Notes: generated by a model not told the origin, from the letters alone. A DNA stretch of 64,000 bases from Millisia brevis NBRC 105863 (GCF_001552615.1 NZ_BCRN01000005.1:1-64000), one strand, 5' to 3'. Positions 46,679 through 55,961 are shown, counted from the stretch's first letter. Made by a program: numbers and translations.

Positions 46679-48328
46679 TCAGACGACCGCTCCCCAGACG
46701 ACGTGACCGTACTTCGCCAACGCGGCCGCTTGTGCGAGGACCACGGATCCGATGATCACCGCTGCGGCAGCCCGCCCCGGCCCGGCGGGCTGCCGGCGGC
46801 CGAACCAGGCCAACAGCACCGCGGAGGCCACGACGGCCAGCGGCATGAAGTAGCGCCCCTGCACCCCGTCGATGATGTAGAAACCGACCGGCGTGAACGA
46901 CAGATAGAGCGTTCCGAAGATCATCCCGGTGGTGGCCAGCAGCGCCAGGAAGCTCACCGCGGTGACCCAGCGCGGCGTCTGCGGCCGCAGCGACCGTGAC
47001 ATCGCCACCAACCAGCCGACGATCGCCGCGACGATCGACACCGCGGGCACGTTGACGTAGCCGAAGCCGAGCTCGCCGAAGAACTGCACGAAGTAGAGCT
47101 GGTCGCGCAGCAGCACGGTGCGGATGAAGGTCTCCCCGAAGCCCAGCGGGTCGGCCAGCACGCCGGCCATCTGCTCGCTGGGGATCACCGTGTACCACTG
47201 CTCGGGACGGCGCATCAGACTCATGCCCTCGGTGGTGCCGGCCGACAGCCGCGTCCACAGGCCGAAGAGCACCAACCCGACGAGCACCGGCAGCACGATC
47301 GGCACCCGCCGCAGCCGCGGCCACGCGGTCAGCGCCGCCGGAATCAGCACCGCGAGCAGCGGCAGCAGGATGTACGACGGCTTGCACAGCGGCAACGCGA
47401 TCGCGGCGGCACCCAGCAGCACCGTCTCGACCCGGCCGAGGCGGTCGCGGTAGAACAGCGCCTTGGCCAGCAGCGCCGAGACCAACAGCGCCAGGGCGTT
47501 GGTCAGCGTGTCCGCGGTGATCGTGCCGGCTTGGAAGGCGGCGATCGGCAGCATCGCGACGGTGAACGGCACCCAGGCGAAGGCACGGCGGCGCAGCACC
47601 CACAGCGCGATCGCGACGATCAGCGTGTACGCGAGCACGCCGGCCAGGCGGGTCATCAACACCGTCGTACCCACCGAAGCGTCGACGGCGCGGGCGATGA
47701 CCAGCGCGGTGGCCGCGGGCGCGTAGGCGACCGGGGAGTAGGCGGCGGTATTGGTGAACCACACCGGTACGAGGTCGTCGCTCGGGGAGGCGTCCTCGAG
47801 GGCGGTGTAGGCGCCCGGGTTGTCGACCATCGGCTCGGTCTCGTCGCGGGCGCCGGTGTAGTCGTTGAGGGCCTGGCCCATCAGTCGGGAGAACTCGACC
47901 GGCAGATCGGAGCCGTAGGCGATCCCGCGGTCGTCCTCGATCTGCGTGGGCCAGAAGCCGCCCTCGCTGACCTGGTAGGCGCGCCCGAACTGGGTGATCT
48001 CGTCGTGTCCCCAGAACGGTGGGGCGGTCAGTGCCCAGGCGGAACCGAAGACCAGCGACACCACGGTGAAGGCGAGCACGATCCACGCGCCGGGACCGCG
48101 GTCGGGGGTCGAGGTGGGTGGGGTGGGGGTCTCCTCCGGAGCCGCTGGAACCTCGGTCGCGGCGGCTTCGGTCGCATCAATCTCGGTCGGCGCCGCTTCG
48201 GTTCCAGCGGGTTCGGTTCCAGCGGCTTCGGCTCCGGGCTCCGCCTGCTCGGCCGCGGCCTCCGGATCGCCGGAATCATCCGACGGCCGGTCGGTCACCT
48301 GCGACTTCGACGTCCCGCCACCGCTCAC
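46679..48328 (-). CDS. DUF2142-type polytopic membrane protein with acidic N-terminal repeat
   Basis: The 549-residue protein starts with about 75 cytoplasmic residues made of Ala/Glu/Thr repeats (GTEPAGTEAAPTEIDATEAAATEV). These are encoded by near-tandem DNA units such as TTCGGTTCCAGCGG. Some 11-12 membrane helices of the DUF2142 family follow, resembling GT-C glycosyltransferases (PPFWGHDEITQFGRAYQVS in the first outer loop, with acidic residues at the usual catalytic place). It is coupled to the upstream GT2 gene by a GTGA overlap. It may use the polyprenyl-linked sugar made by that GT2 enzyme to modify envelope glycans. Confidence 0.8.
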   Translation of the reverse strand: MSGGGTSKSQVTDRPSDDSGDPEAAAEQAEPGAEAAGTEPAGTEAAPTEIDATEAAATEVPAAPEETPTPPTSTPDRGPGAWIVLAFTVVSLVFGSAWALTAPPFWGHDEITQFGRAYQVSEGGFWPTQIEDDRGIAYGSDLPVEFSRLMGQALNDYTGARDETEPMVDNPGAYTALEDASPSDDLVPVWFTNTAAYSPVAYAPAATALVIARAVDASVGTTVLMTRLAGVLAYTLIVAIALWVLRRRAFAWVPFTVAMLPIAAFQAGTITADTLTNALALLVSALLAKALFYRDRLGRVETVLLGAAAIALPLCKPSYILLPLLAVLIPAALTAWPRLRRVPIVLPVLVGLVLFGLWTRLSAGTTEGMSLMRRPEQWYTVIPSEQMAGVLADPLGFGETFIRTVLLRDQLYFVQFFGELGFGYVNVPAVSIVAAIVGWLVAMSRSLRPQTPRWVTAVSFLALLATTGMIFGTLYLSFTPVGFYIIDGVQGRYFMPLAVVASAVLLAWFGRRQPAGPGRAAAAVIIGSVVLAQAAALAKYGHVVWGAVV

Positions 48329-49521
48329 GCCCCGCCGGACCTCCGGGCCGACGCCTCGACTACATCGCCGTCGGGCAACTCCGCTTCGAGGTTCTCCGAC
48401 TCGGCCGCATCGGCAGCGGTCATATCGGCGGCGGACTCGATCGGCACCCCGAACTCCAAGCCGGACTCCGCGGCCCGGCCCAGCGACGACTGCGCCTCGA
48501 GCAGCGCGGCGCCCGCCTCGTGCAGCGGCGACTCCTCGTCGTCGAAGTCGGCATCATCCGGGCGATCGACCGCGTCCGGGACGACGACGGCACGGTAGGT
48601 CAGATACGTCAGACGCGACGTCTCGTGGCGGGCACGGCGGATGCCGTCGAGCACCAACCCGGCCGTCCACGCCAGGAAGCCGACGATCACCAGGGTGCAC
48701 GCCAGGAAGAACGTCGGGAAGCGCGGGACCAGGCCGGTCTCGGAGAATTCGACCACTATCGGGATGACCAACGCGACCGCGACCAGCAGGCTCAGCGTGC
48801 CGAAGAGGCCGTAGAAGGCGACCGGCCGCTCGTGCCGGGCCAGGCCGATGATCAGCGACAGGATCCGCGAGCCGTCCCGGTAGGTACGCAGCTTCGATTC
48901 GCTGCCCTCCGCGCGATCCCGGAAACCGACCGGGACCGAGGTCTGTGGGACGCGCAGATTCAGGGTGTGGACCGTCAGCTCGGTCTCGATCTCGAACTCG
49001 CGGGCCATCGCCGGGAAGCTCTTGACGAAGCGCCGGGACATCACCCGGTAACCGCTGAGCATGTCACCGACGTTCTCGCCGAAGGTCTTGGCGACCACCC
49101 AGTTGAGCAGCCGGTTGCCCGATTCGTGGCCCGCGCGGTACGCCTCGGAACCCGAGGACGCCTTGCGCACCCCGAGCACGTGGTCGTAGGGGCCGGACTG
49201 CAGGGTGCGGATCATCTCCGGCGCGGCGAAGGCGTCGTAGGTGTCGTCCCCGTCGATCAACAGGTAGATATCGGCATCGACGTCGGCGAAGGCGCGGCGC
49301 ACGACGTTGCCCTTGCCCTTGACATGCTCGGTGCGCACGATCGCACCCGCGGCCCGCGCCATCTCGGCGGTCGCGTCGGTGCTGCAGTTGTCGTAGACGT
49401 ACACCGTGATGCCCGGCACCGCGGCGCGCAGATCGGCGACGACCTTGCCGACGGCTACTTCCTCGTTGTGGCACGGAACCACTGCGGCGATGCGAGGGGC
49501 GGTCTCCTGCACGGTCTCCAT
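48325..49521 (-). CDS. GT2 glycosyltransferase (polyprenyl-phosphate sugar synthase type)
   Basis: This 398-residue protein has a GT-A domain: VVPCHNEEVAVGKVV at the start, VYDNCSTDATAEMA, DGDDTYD as the metal-binding DxD, and NVGDMLSGYRVMSRR. Two C-terminal membrane helices near 260-325 follow (LSLLVAVALVIPIVV; ACTLVIVGFLAWTAG), then an acidic tail of about 75 residues. The layout matches enzymes that load mannose or glucose onto polyprenyl phosphate. ATG 49521 is chosen because the frame upstream is an Arg/Gly-rich non-family extension. It is divergent from gtrA (49713) and coupled to the DUF2142 gene. Confidence 0.87.
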   Translation of the reverse strand: METVQETAPRIAAVVPCHNEEVAVGKVVADLRAAVPGITVYVYDNCSTDATAEMARAAGAIVRTEHVKGKGNVVRRAFADVDADIYLLIDGDDTYDAFAAPEMIRTLQSGPYDHVLGVRKASSGSEAYRAGHESGNRLLNWVVAKTFGENVGDMLSGYRVMSRRFVKSFPAMAREFEIETELTVHTLNLRVPQTSVPVGFRDRAEGSESKLRTYRDGSRILSLIIGLARHERPVAFYGLFGTLSLLVAVALVIPIVVEFSETGLVPRFPTFFLACTLVIVGFLAWTAGLVLDGIRRARHETSRLTYLTYRAVVVPDAVDRPDDADFDDEESPLHEAGAALLEAQSSLGRAAESGLEFGVPIESAADMTAADAAESENLEAELPDGDVVEASARRSGGA

Positions 49522-49712
49522 CTCCCGATCGTCTTGATTGGTGGACGGTCGTGTGAACCGACCCGCCCGATGCGGTCCATCCGGACCCGGAGCGCCCGTC
49601 GGCCACTGAACCTCGCGCGCAAGGCTAACCGACGAGCCGGCGGTGACCACGCGCGCCGTCGGCAGTGTCGCGTCTCGGTTGTCACATTCGGTGGCGTGTA
49701 CCGTCACCCAGC

Positions 49713-50306
49713 GTGACCAACACCGAGTCGGCCGGGCCTCGGCCGGCCCGCGAGAGCTGGTCGACGCGCCTGTGGGAAGGCCTCGGACGCCTGCGCAGGG
49801 GTGGCGCTTTCCTCGTCGTCGGACTTCTGGGCTTCGCCATCGACGCCGGCACCTACAACCTGCTGGTCTTCTTCGGCGGTCGCGGTCCGATGTTCGAGCA
49901 GCCGCTGATGGCCAAGATCATCGCGATCGTCGTGGCGACGGTCGGCACCTACATCGGCAACCGTTTCTGGACCTACGGCGACCGCCCGCCCCCGCAGAAC
50001 CGGATGCGACAGTATGTGCTGTACGCGGTGCTCAACGTGGTGGCGATCGGCCTGCAGCTGTCCTGCCTGGCCTTCTCGCGGTACGTGCTCGACCTCGCGA
50101 CACCGCTCGCCGACAATATTTCCGGCACGCTGATCGGCCAGGCGGTCGCGGTCGTGTTTCGATATTGGGCGTACGGCCGGTTCGTCTTCGTCGACGAGGG
50201 CCGAACCGCGACCGATCCGGACGGCGACGACGCCTCGGGAGCCGGTCGCGGAGACATCTCGGGCACCGAGGGTGACAACGATTCGAAAGTGGGGCAGCGC
50301 CGATGA
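49713..50306 (+). CDS. GtrA-family membrane protein coupled to GlfT2
   Basis: The 197-residue protein has four helices with GtrA hallmarks (FLVVGLLGFAIDAGTYNLLV, ATVGTYIGNRFWTYGDR, QAVAVVFRYWAYGRFVF) and a polar acidic C-terminal tail of about 40 residues. It is only distantly related to the first GtrA at 33274. GTG 49713 is used; TACCGT 8 nt before it may be a -10. Its stop overlaps the glfT2 start (ATGA). By analogy it may flip or anchor a polyprenyl-phosphate sugar used for galactan, but this is inference from linkage. Confidence 0.85.
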   Translation: MTNTESAGPRPARESWSTRLWEGLGRLRRGGAFLVVGLLGFAIDAGTYNLLVFFGGRGPMFEQPLMAKIIAIVVATVGTYIGNRFWTYGDRPPPQNRMRQYVLYAVLNVVAIGLQLSCLAFSRYVLDLATPLADNISGTLIGQAVAVVFRYWAYGRFVFVDEGRTATDPDGDDASGAGRGDISGTEGDNDSKVGQRR

Positions 50307-52159
50307 GTTCGGCACCGGCGACGGCAATTTCCGAAGGGTTCGACAGGCCGGGCGATGCCCGCTTGCTGGTCCAGCGCGGGGTCTTCCTGGGCCCGTCGCC
50401 GCGGGTCAACGGTGAGCTCTACATCCGCATCGAGCGAGGCCACGGGCATCGCACCCGCGAGTACCTCGAGCTCGACAAGCATTCGCACGCGCACGGCAAT
50501 ACCTACTTCGGCCGGTTCGCCGCGTCCTATTGGCAGCGGTGGACCACCGTCGACCGGCTGCAGGTGCGGGTCCGGGTGCGGACCACCGCCCGGGTGCGCA
50601 TCCGGCTGATGGCCTCCGATATCGCCGGCCACCGTCGCATCGTCGACGGGCTCGAGCCCGAGTCGGATTGCACGGTCGTCTTCGATACCCCGCTCGACCG
50701 GTTCATCGACGGCGGTGCGCTGTGGCTCGAATTCGAGACCTTCCGCTCGGGGGCGATCTTCGACGGGCTGGAGTGGACGGTCGAGGCGCCGCAGCGCATC
50801 CGGCCGCTGTCGATCGCGATCTGCACGTTCAACCGCGCGGTCGACTGCGCCCACACCGTCGCCGCGCTGGCCTCCGATCCGCTGGTCCGCGGCCTGCTCA
50901 CCTCGGTCTACGTCGTCGACCAGGGCACCGACCACGTCGACTCCCAGCCGGAATTCCTCGGCGCCCGGGACGTCTTCGGGGACACCCTGCGATATATCCG
51001 GCAGCCGAATCTCGGCGGCGCCGGCGGCTTCACCCGCGGGCTCTACGAGATCACCGGCGACCCGACGATCTCGGGCGACGTGATCCTGATGGACGACGAC
51101 ATCCTCTGCGAACCGGAGACGGTGCTGCGGATGCAGGCGTTCGCCAATATGACGACGACCCCGACGCTGGTCGGCGCCCAGATGCTCTTCCTGCTCAACC
51201 CCGACTTCCTGAACGTCGGCGCCGAGCAGACCGATCTGCGGGCGCTGATGCACGGCCGCGTCGTGCCGAAGTCGCTGGTCAACAAGTCGATGCTCAAGCG
51301 CAACCAGGAGCGCCGGGTCGACGCCGAGTACAACGCCTGGTGGACCTGCCTGATCCCCTCCGAGGTGATCGACTCGATCGGCCTGCCGCTGCCGATCTTC
51401 TTCCAGTGGGACGACGTCGAGATCGGCCTGCGCGCCCGCGAGGCCGGACATGTGACGGTCACCCTGCCGAACGCCGGGGTCTGGCATGCCGACTTCTACT
51501 GGAAGGACTACGACGACTGGGCGCGGTACTTCAGTACCCGCAACTCCCTGATCGTCGCGTCCCTGCACGGTGGCCTGCTGCCCAAGGAGCAGGCGAAGAT
51601 GTTCGCCCGGCAGATCCTCGAGATGCTGGTCGCGATGCAGTACGGGCTGGTCGCGACGATGCTGCGGGCGATCGAGGACTTCCTGAGCGGACCGTCGATC
51701 CTCGACGATGGCGGTATGGCCGCGATGAAGGCGATCCGCGAGGAGCGCAAGGCCTACGGCGAGACGATCATCCACCCGGCGGCGAGCGCACCGGTCCGTC
51801 CGTCGCAGATGAAGACCGAACGTGCCGGCGGCGAGCCGAGCATGATGCGCGCGGTGCTGATCAAGCGGTTCATCGGTCAGTGGACCGGGAAGCTCTGGGG
51901 AACGCCGGTAGCGATCACCCGCGAGGACGCGCATTGGTGGCATATCGCGAAGTTCTCCGACGTCATGGTCACCGACGCCTCACAGGGCGGGGTGCGGGTG
52001 CGCCGGCGCGATCCGGCCCTGTTGCGCGGACTGCTCCAGCGCAGCATCCGGGTGCTGCGTCGGTACCGCAACGAGGCCGACGGGGTCTCCGAGCAGTACC
52101 GGCGGGAGTACCCGCGGTTGATCTCCCGTGAGAACTGGGCGCGGCTCTACGATCAGTAG
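50303..52159 (+). CDS. glfT2: Galactofuranosyltransferase GlfT2
   Basis: The 618-residue cytoplasmic membrane-associated GT78 enzyme polymerises the galactan chain with alternating beta-1,5 and beta-1,6 galactofuranose. The N-terminal beta-sandwich (1-~165) is followed by the GT-A domain: AICTFNR near 172, metal-binding D264-D265-D266 in ILMDDDILCE, WWTCLIPSEV, catalytic FQWDDVEIG (D370, D371) and H395 in GVWHADFYW. A C-terminal helical region follows (LLPKEQAKMFARQILEML). Length and motif spacing match mycobacterial GlfT2 (about 637). UDP-galactopyranose mutase, its usual neighbour, is not in the window. Confidence 0.94.
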   Translation: MSSAPATAISEGFDRPGDARLLVQRGVFLGPSPRVNGELYIRIERGHGHRTREYLELDKHSHAHGNTYFGRFAASYWQRWTTVDRLQVRVRVRTTARVRIRLMASDIAGHRRIVDGLEPESDCTVVFDTPLDRFIDGGALWLEFETFRSGAIFDGLEWTVEAPQRIRPLSIAICTFNRAVDCAHTVAALASDPLVRGLLTSVYVVDQGTDHVDSQPEFLGARDVFGDTLRYIRQPNLGGAGGFTRGLYEITGDPTISGDVILMDDDILCEPETVLRMQAFANMTTTPTLVGAQMLFLLNPDFLNVGAEQTDLRALMHGRVVPKSLVNKSMLKRNQERRVDAEYNAWWTCLIPSEVIDSIGLPLPIFFQWDDVEIGLRAREAGHVTVTLPNAGVWHADFYWKDYDDWARYFSTRNSLIVASLHGGLLPKEQAKMFARQILEMLVAMQYGLVATMLRAIEDFLSGPSILDDGGMAAMKAIREERKAYGETIIHPAASAPVRPSQMKTERAGGEPSMMRAVLIKRFIGQWTGKLWGTPVAITREDAHWWHIAKFSDVMVTDASQGGVRVRRRDPALLRGLLQRSIRVLRRYRNEADGVSEQYRREYPRLISRENWARLYDQ

Positions 52160-53681
52160 CCCCGCCATCCGCAGGTCCTGGTGGCCACCGACCGCGATCG
52201 GTCTGGTGGCCGCCCTGATCGGCGCATGCCGCGGTGGGGTCCCCTCGTTGTGGTACGACGAAGCGGCGACCCTGGCGGTGGCCCAACGCGATCCCGCCGG
52301 CATTCTGCGCACTCTCGGCGCGAGCGATGCGGTGCACGGCCTGTACTACCTCGGCATGCACCTGTGGATCTCGGTCTTCGGGGCCTCCGAGTGGTCGGTG
52401 CGGCTGCCGTCGGCGATCGCCTGCGGGGTTGCCGCCGCCGGTGTGGTGGTGGCCGGCCGACTGCTCGCCGATACCCCCACCGGGATCTACGCGGGCCTGG
52501 TCTGCGCGGTGCTGCCCCGGATGACGTGGGCCGCCGTGGAAGCGCGGTCGTACGCGGCCACCGCCGCGGTCGCGGTGTGGACGGTGGTCGTCTGGTGGTG
52601 CGCGGTCCGGGCCCGCCGCGAGGGCCGACCGTCGCGCTGGTGGTGGGTGGGCTATGCGGCCCTGTTGACCTTCGGTGGGGTGCTGTTCGTCTATTCGCTG
52701 CTGCTGGGCATCGCCCTGGTGGCGGCGCTGCTGATGCTGCCGGAGTATCGGCGCGCGCTGCCCGGCTGCCTGGCCGCGTCGGCCGCCGCAGCGGTGGCGT
52801 TGACACCGTTCCTGGTGATCATGCTGCGCCAGGCCGGGCAGGTCGCCTGGATCCCGGCTCCCGATGCGCGCATGGTGCGGATGATCGGCGAGTACCAGTA
52901 CTTCCTCGGTGCCCCGTTGGCGGCGATCGCGGCCGCGGCCCTGGTCGTCGTGGTGCTGGTGCGCGACCGGCGCGCGGTGCGTGCGCCGGCGCCGGTGATC
53001 GCGCTGGCTTGGATGCTGGTGCCGACGATCGTGCTGGTGGCGGTCTCGCTGCTGCTGCGACCGATCTACCTGGACCGCTATCCGACGTTCACCGCCCCGG
53101 CGGCGGCGCTGCTGATCGGCTGGGCGATCGCCGAGGTCGCCCGCACGCTCCGGTTGCGGGCGGTGGCAGCGGGGTTGCTGGCGACCCTCGTACTGCTGTC
53201 GGTGCCCGGCTACGCCGCCGCCCGCGAGCCCGGTGCCAAGCCGAGCGCCATGGATATCAGCGAGGTCGCGAACTACCTGGCCGACCGGGTCGCGCCGGGT
53301 GACTGTGCCCTCTACGCGCGGGTGCCGTGGCTGCCGACCTCGCTGCGCGTGGTCACCGAGGCCCGACCGCACACCCTCGGCGGCCTGGTCGATCCCGATC
53401 CGCCGCTCTCCGCCGCCGCGCACGGCTGGCTGTGGGATCAGGGGGCATCCGCCGACGTCGGGGTGCACAACCTGTCCGGTTGCTCGACGGTCTGGCTGCT
53501 CACCGACGCCCAGCGCGATGCTCCCGAAACCGTGGAACACACCTCCGGCGAGGTGTGGCACCTACCCGTCCATCACCTGGCGGACGACGACCTCGCCCGA
53601 GCGGTCGAGGCGGCCGGTTTCCATCCGACCGACTCCGAGCAGTTCCGCCGCACCCTCGTGGTTCGCTACGCCCGCTCCTGA
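52128..53681 (+). CDS. GT39-like polytopic glycosyltransferase (PMT/ArnT superfamily)
   Basis: The 517-residue protein has about ten membrane helices and the GT-C first-loop motif SLWYDEAATLAVAQRD (acidic catalytic residues), followed by EWSVRLPSAIACG. A soluble C-terminal domain of about 130 residues lies outside the membrane. Such enzymes use polyprenyl-phosphate sugars to modify envelope glycans or proteins. GTG 52128 lies 32 nt inside glfT2, so the genes are tightly coupled. The acceptor cannot be predicted. Confidence 0.85.
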   Translation: MRTGRGSTISSPAIRRSWWPPTAIGLVAALIGACRGGVPSLWYDEAATLAVAQRDPAGILRTLGASDAVHGLYYLGMHLWISVFGASEWSVRLPSAIACGVAAAGVVVAGRLLADTPTGIYAGLVCAVLPRMTWAAVEARSYAATAAVAVWTVVVWWCAVRARREGRPSRWWWVGYAALLTFGGVLFVYSLLLGIALVAALLMLPEYRRALPGCLAASAAAAVALTPFLVIMLRQAGQVAWIPAPDARMVRMIGEYQYFLGAPLAAIAAAALVVVVLVRDRRAVRAPAPVIALAWMLVPTIVLVAVSLLLRPIYLDRYPTFTAPAAALLIGWAIAEVARTLRLRAVAAGLLATLVLLSVPGYAAAREPGAKPSAMDISEVANYLADRVAPGDCALYARVPWLPTSLRVVTEARPHTLGGLVDPDPPLSAAAHGWLWDQGASADVGVHNLSGCSTVWLLTDAQRDAPETVEHTSGEVWHLPVHHLADDDLARAVEAAGFHPTDSEQFRRTLVVRYARS

Positions 53682-53840
53682 CCGCAGGCGCGCCCCGGTC
53701 GGATCCCCCGGGTGATTGCCGCCCGTGGCACCTGAGTAGTCCCACCTGCCCATCGGGGTACCCGCACGGATGATGCGGTAGCCGCCCGACCCGCACGATC
53801 GAGGGAAGCGACCACCGCACCTTTGTGAACGGGAGATCCC

Positions 53841-54617
53841 ATGTCGGACTTGATGATCGGGATGACGTTGGGTACCGGACTGCTCGCGATCGCCATCGCG
53901 TGGACGGCGTTGCGGCCGGCCGCCCGGTCGGCCGTCGCGTTCCCGGACGCCCTCGTGCACGAGTTGGTGTCGATCGGCGACGGCATCGGCGGCGGCGCAC
54001 CCGGCGGGATTCCCCGGCACCGGATCGTCGACGCCACGCCCGGCCGAAAGGTCGCCTATGTGGTCGGCACCCGGGTGGTCGTCGGCGCGCAGTGCGCCGA
54101 GCCGACCGGGGACAGCACCACCTTCTGCGCGATCGTCGTCGACCCCGAGCGGGTGGGAAAGCTGACCGCCGAGGTCACCTCGACGTTGGCGGCGACCGAG
54201 CACCTCGGGGATCCGATATACCGCGACCTCGATCTGCTGCGCCGTCTCTCCCGCAGCGGCGCGAGCTGTGTCTACGTGCGCGGCGGCGATGTCGACGGCG
54301 AACGGGAGGCCGACCGGCAGCGGATCGTGTGCTCGTATACGTTGATCGAGGCGCTGGCCGCGGTCGGCGTCGGGCGGATGGTCATGGCGACCGGCACCTA
54401 CCCGCGGGTGCGCGACCTCGACGTGCGTGCCCATCACGATGCGGCGGGCGATGCGATCGAGCTGGTGCACCACACGGTGGGCGAGGACCCCATCCTGGAG
54501 ATCGGCTACGCGCTCGACTGGGCGTTGCGGCACGACCGGGATCAACCGGCCGACCGTCGGATCCTGCCGGGCGAGGCGGTATCGGCTCGGTTGCGCATCA
54601 TCGACGTCGCACACTGA
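53841..54617 (+). CDS. Unknown protein A of a domain-sharing pair, one N-terminal membrane helix
   Basis: This 258-residue protein has one N-terminal membrane helix (about 4-24) and a soluble domain (~48-235) that I cannot assign. Landmarks are KVAYVVGTRVVVGA, TTFCAIVVDPERVGKL, EHLGDPIYRDLDLL, EREADRQRIVCSYTLIEALAAVGVGRMVMATG and EDPILEIGYALDWALRHDRD. The next gene encodes the same domain behind a longer membrane region. GGGAG lies just before the ATG. Function unknown; the conserved RQR.x.CY block suggests a real fold rather than chance similarity. Confidence 0.75.
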   Translation: MSDLMIGMTLGTGLLAIAIAWTALRPAARSAVAFPDALVHELVSIGDGIGGGAPGGIPRHRIVDATPGRKVAYVVGTRVVVGAQCAEPTGDSTTFCAIVVDPERVGKLTAEVTSTLAATEHLGDPIYRDLDLLRRLSRSGASCVYVRGGDVDGEREADRQRIVCSYTLIEALAAVGVGRMVMATGTYPRVRDLDVRAHHDAAGDAIELVHHTVGEDPILEIGYALDWALRHDRDQPADRRILPGEAVSARLRIIDVAH

Positions 54618-54636
54618 TCGGTATGCGTACCCGGGG

Positions 54637-55740
54637 ATGGCCGCGCCAACGCCCGGACGCATCCTCGGAACGATCGGAATCACCTTGTCGGCCTTCGTGA
54701 TCGGACTACTGATGGCAGTGGCCTGGCTGCCGATCGGCGTCGCCGTCCGGTTGGTCGGCCTGTCCGGTGCCACCGCGATCGGGAAGACCACGCCGGGACG
54801 ACGCCTGCTGCGGCCGGTGGTCCTCATCGGGGATCTCCTGAACGCCGGCACGTTCTACCTGGCCATCGTCATCGGCGTGGCACCCGTGGTAGCCGCGGTT
54901 GTCGCGGGGGTCGTTCTGCTGACCGGCGGCGGGCACGCCGGGATATGGGGATTGCTGATCGGCTCGCTGATCGGGTTGGCGGCGGTGGTTCCCTACGAAC
55001 TCGGGGTGATCTTCACCGCCGGCGATCCGCTGGACGAATTGCGGCCCCGGCGGAGCCCGACAGGGCCGAGACCGACACCCGCGACCGAGACGCCGCCCGG
55101 CGCACCGACCGCTCACCGCGGCGGTTCGAGTCTCCCGCCGGGCCGGATCGTTCCGGATCGCCCGGGGATCGACATCGCCTATGTCCACGGCTCGTACCGG
55201 TCGGCGGCCGGCGGTCGACTGATCGACGGCGACGACCGCGCCACCTTCACGGCGCTGGTGGTGCCGGTGGAACGGGTTGCCGCACTGGAGGAGTCGACCG
55301 AGGCGGCGATCACCGCGACCACACATATCCCCGACTCGATGTACCTGACCTTCGAACTGCTCGAAGTGGTGCGGGACAACGGGATCGAGGCGATCGTGGT
55401 CACCGCCGAGGATGCGGCGCGCAGCCTCGCGGATGCCGAGCGCCAACGCGCCGACTGCTATCGGGCCCTGCTGGTGACCCTCGCCGCCGCCGGGGTCGGC
55501 GCGATCGTCATCGCCGAGGACGCCGGCCCGGGGCGGCGGACCCATGACGAACTGACCGGTGGTGCGATAACCCTGCGGGACAACGAGATCAGACCATTCC
55601 CGATCCTGCGACTCGCCGAGGCGACCGCATGGCTCCTGCGAATCGAGCGCACCGGCCCGAGGCGGTCGCGCCCGCGTCAACGGTCTCCGAGGAGGACGCG
55701 GACGATCACCGTCCCCCGCGGGCCGGTGCTCCCGCCGTGA
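54637..55740 (+). CDS. Unknown protein B of a domain-sharing pair, two to three N-terminal membrane helices
   Basis: The 367-residue protein has membrane helices at about 12-38 and 62-110, a Pro/Thr-rich linker (~135-165), then the same domain as the preceding gene (~175-340). Matching blocks are IDIAYVHGSYRS, ATFTALVVPVERVAAL, THIPDSMYLTFELL, ADAERQRADCYRALLVTLAAAGVGAIVIAED and RPFPILRLAEATAWLLRIER. The C-terminus is Arg/Pro-rich. The two genes are 19 bp apart and likely one operon. Domain pairing suggests a hetero-oligomer at the membrane. Function unknown. Confidence 0.75.
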   Translation: MAAPTPGRILGTIGITLSAFVIGLLMAVAWLPIGVAVRLVGLSGATAIGKTTPGRRLLRPVVLIGDLLNAGTFYLAIVIGVAPVVAAVVAGVVLLTGGGHAGIWGLLIGSLIGLAAVVPYELGVIFTAGDPLDELRPRRSPTGPRPTPATETPPGAPTAHRGGSSLPPGRIVPDRPGIDIAYVHGSYRSAAGGRLIDGDDRATFTALVVPVERVAALEESTEAAITATTHIPDSMYLTFELLEVVRDNGIEAIVVTAEDAARSLADAERQRADCYRALLVTLAAAGVGAIVIAEDAGPGRRTHDELTGGAITLRDNEIRPFPILRLAEATAWLLRIERTGPRRSRPRQRSPRRTRTITVPRGPVLPP

Positions 55741-55767
55741 CGAGGATGCCGAGCGGCCGCGCGCCGG

Positions 55768-55875
55768 TCAGCTCCCCAGGTCGGAGAGATCGGCCGAGCC
55801 GCTGAACAGCAGTCCGACGCCGTCGAAGATATCCGAGATGGCCGAGAAGAAGTCCGAGATCGTAGCAAAGTCCAT
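55768..55875 (-). CDS. 35-residue PorA/PorH-like micro-protein
   Basis: The peptide begins MDFATISDFFSAISDIFD and ends SADLSDLGS. It is acidic and strongly amphipathic when drawn as a helix, has no signal peptide and no cysteine, and is rich in Ser. This is the profile of the PorA/PorH outer-membrane channel peptides of corynebacteria and relatives, which are 45-60 residues long and mycoloylated on Ser. A strong ribosome site (GGAAGGGA, 8 nt) precedes the ATG, and a palindrome lies about 90 bp upstream. It sits beside galactan genes. Resemblance is in composition and pattern, not a demonstrated homology. Confidence 0.65.
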   Translation of the reverse strand: MDFATISDFFSAISDIFDGVGLLFSGSADLSDLGS

Positions 55876-55961
55876 GATGTAGTCCCTTCCGGTCTGTAGT
55901 GGGCGTACCCACGCGGATGTCCCGACAGACCCGACGGTACGCGGAACCACCCGGCCGCGCG

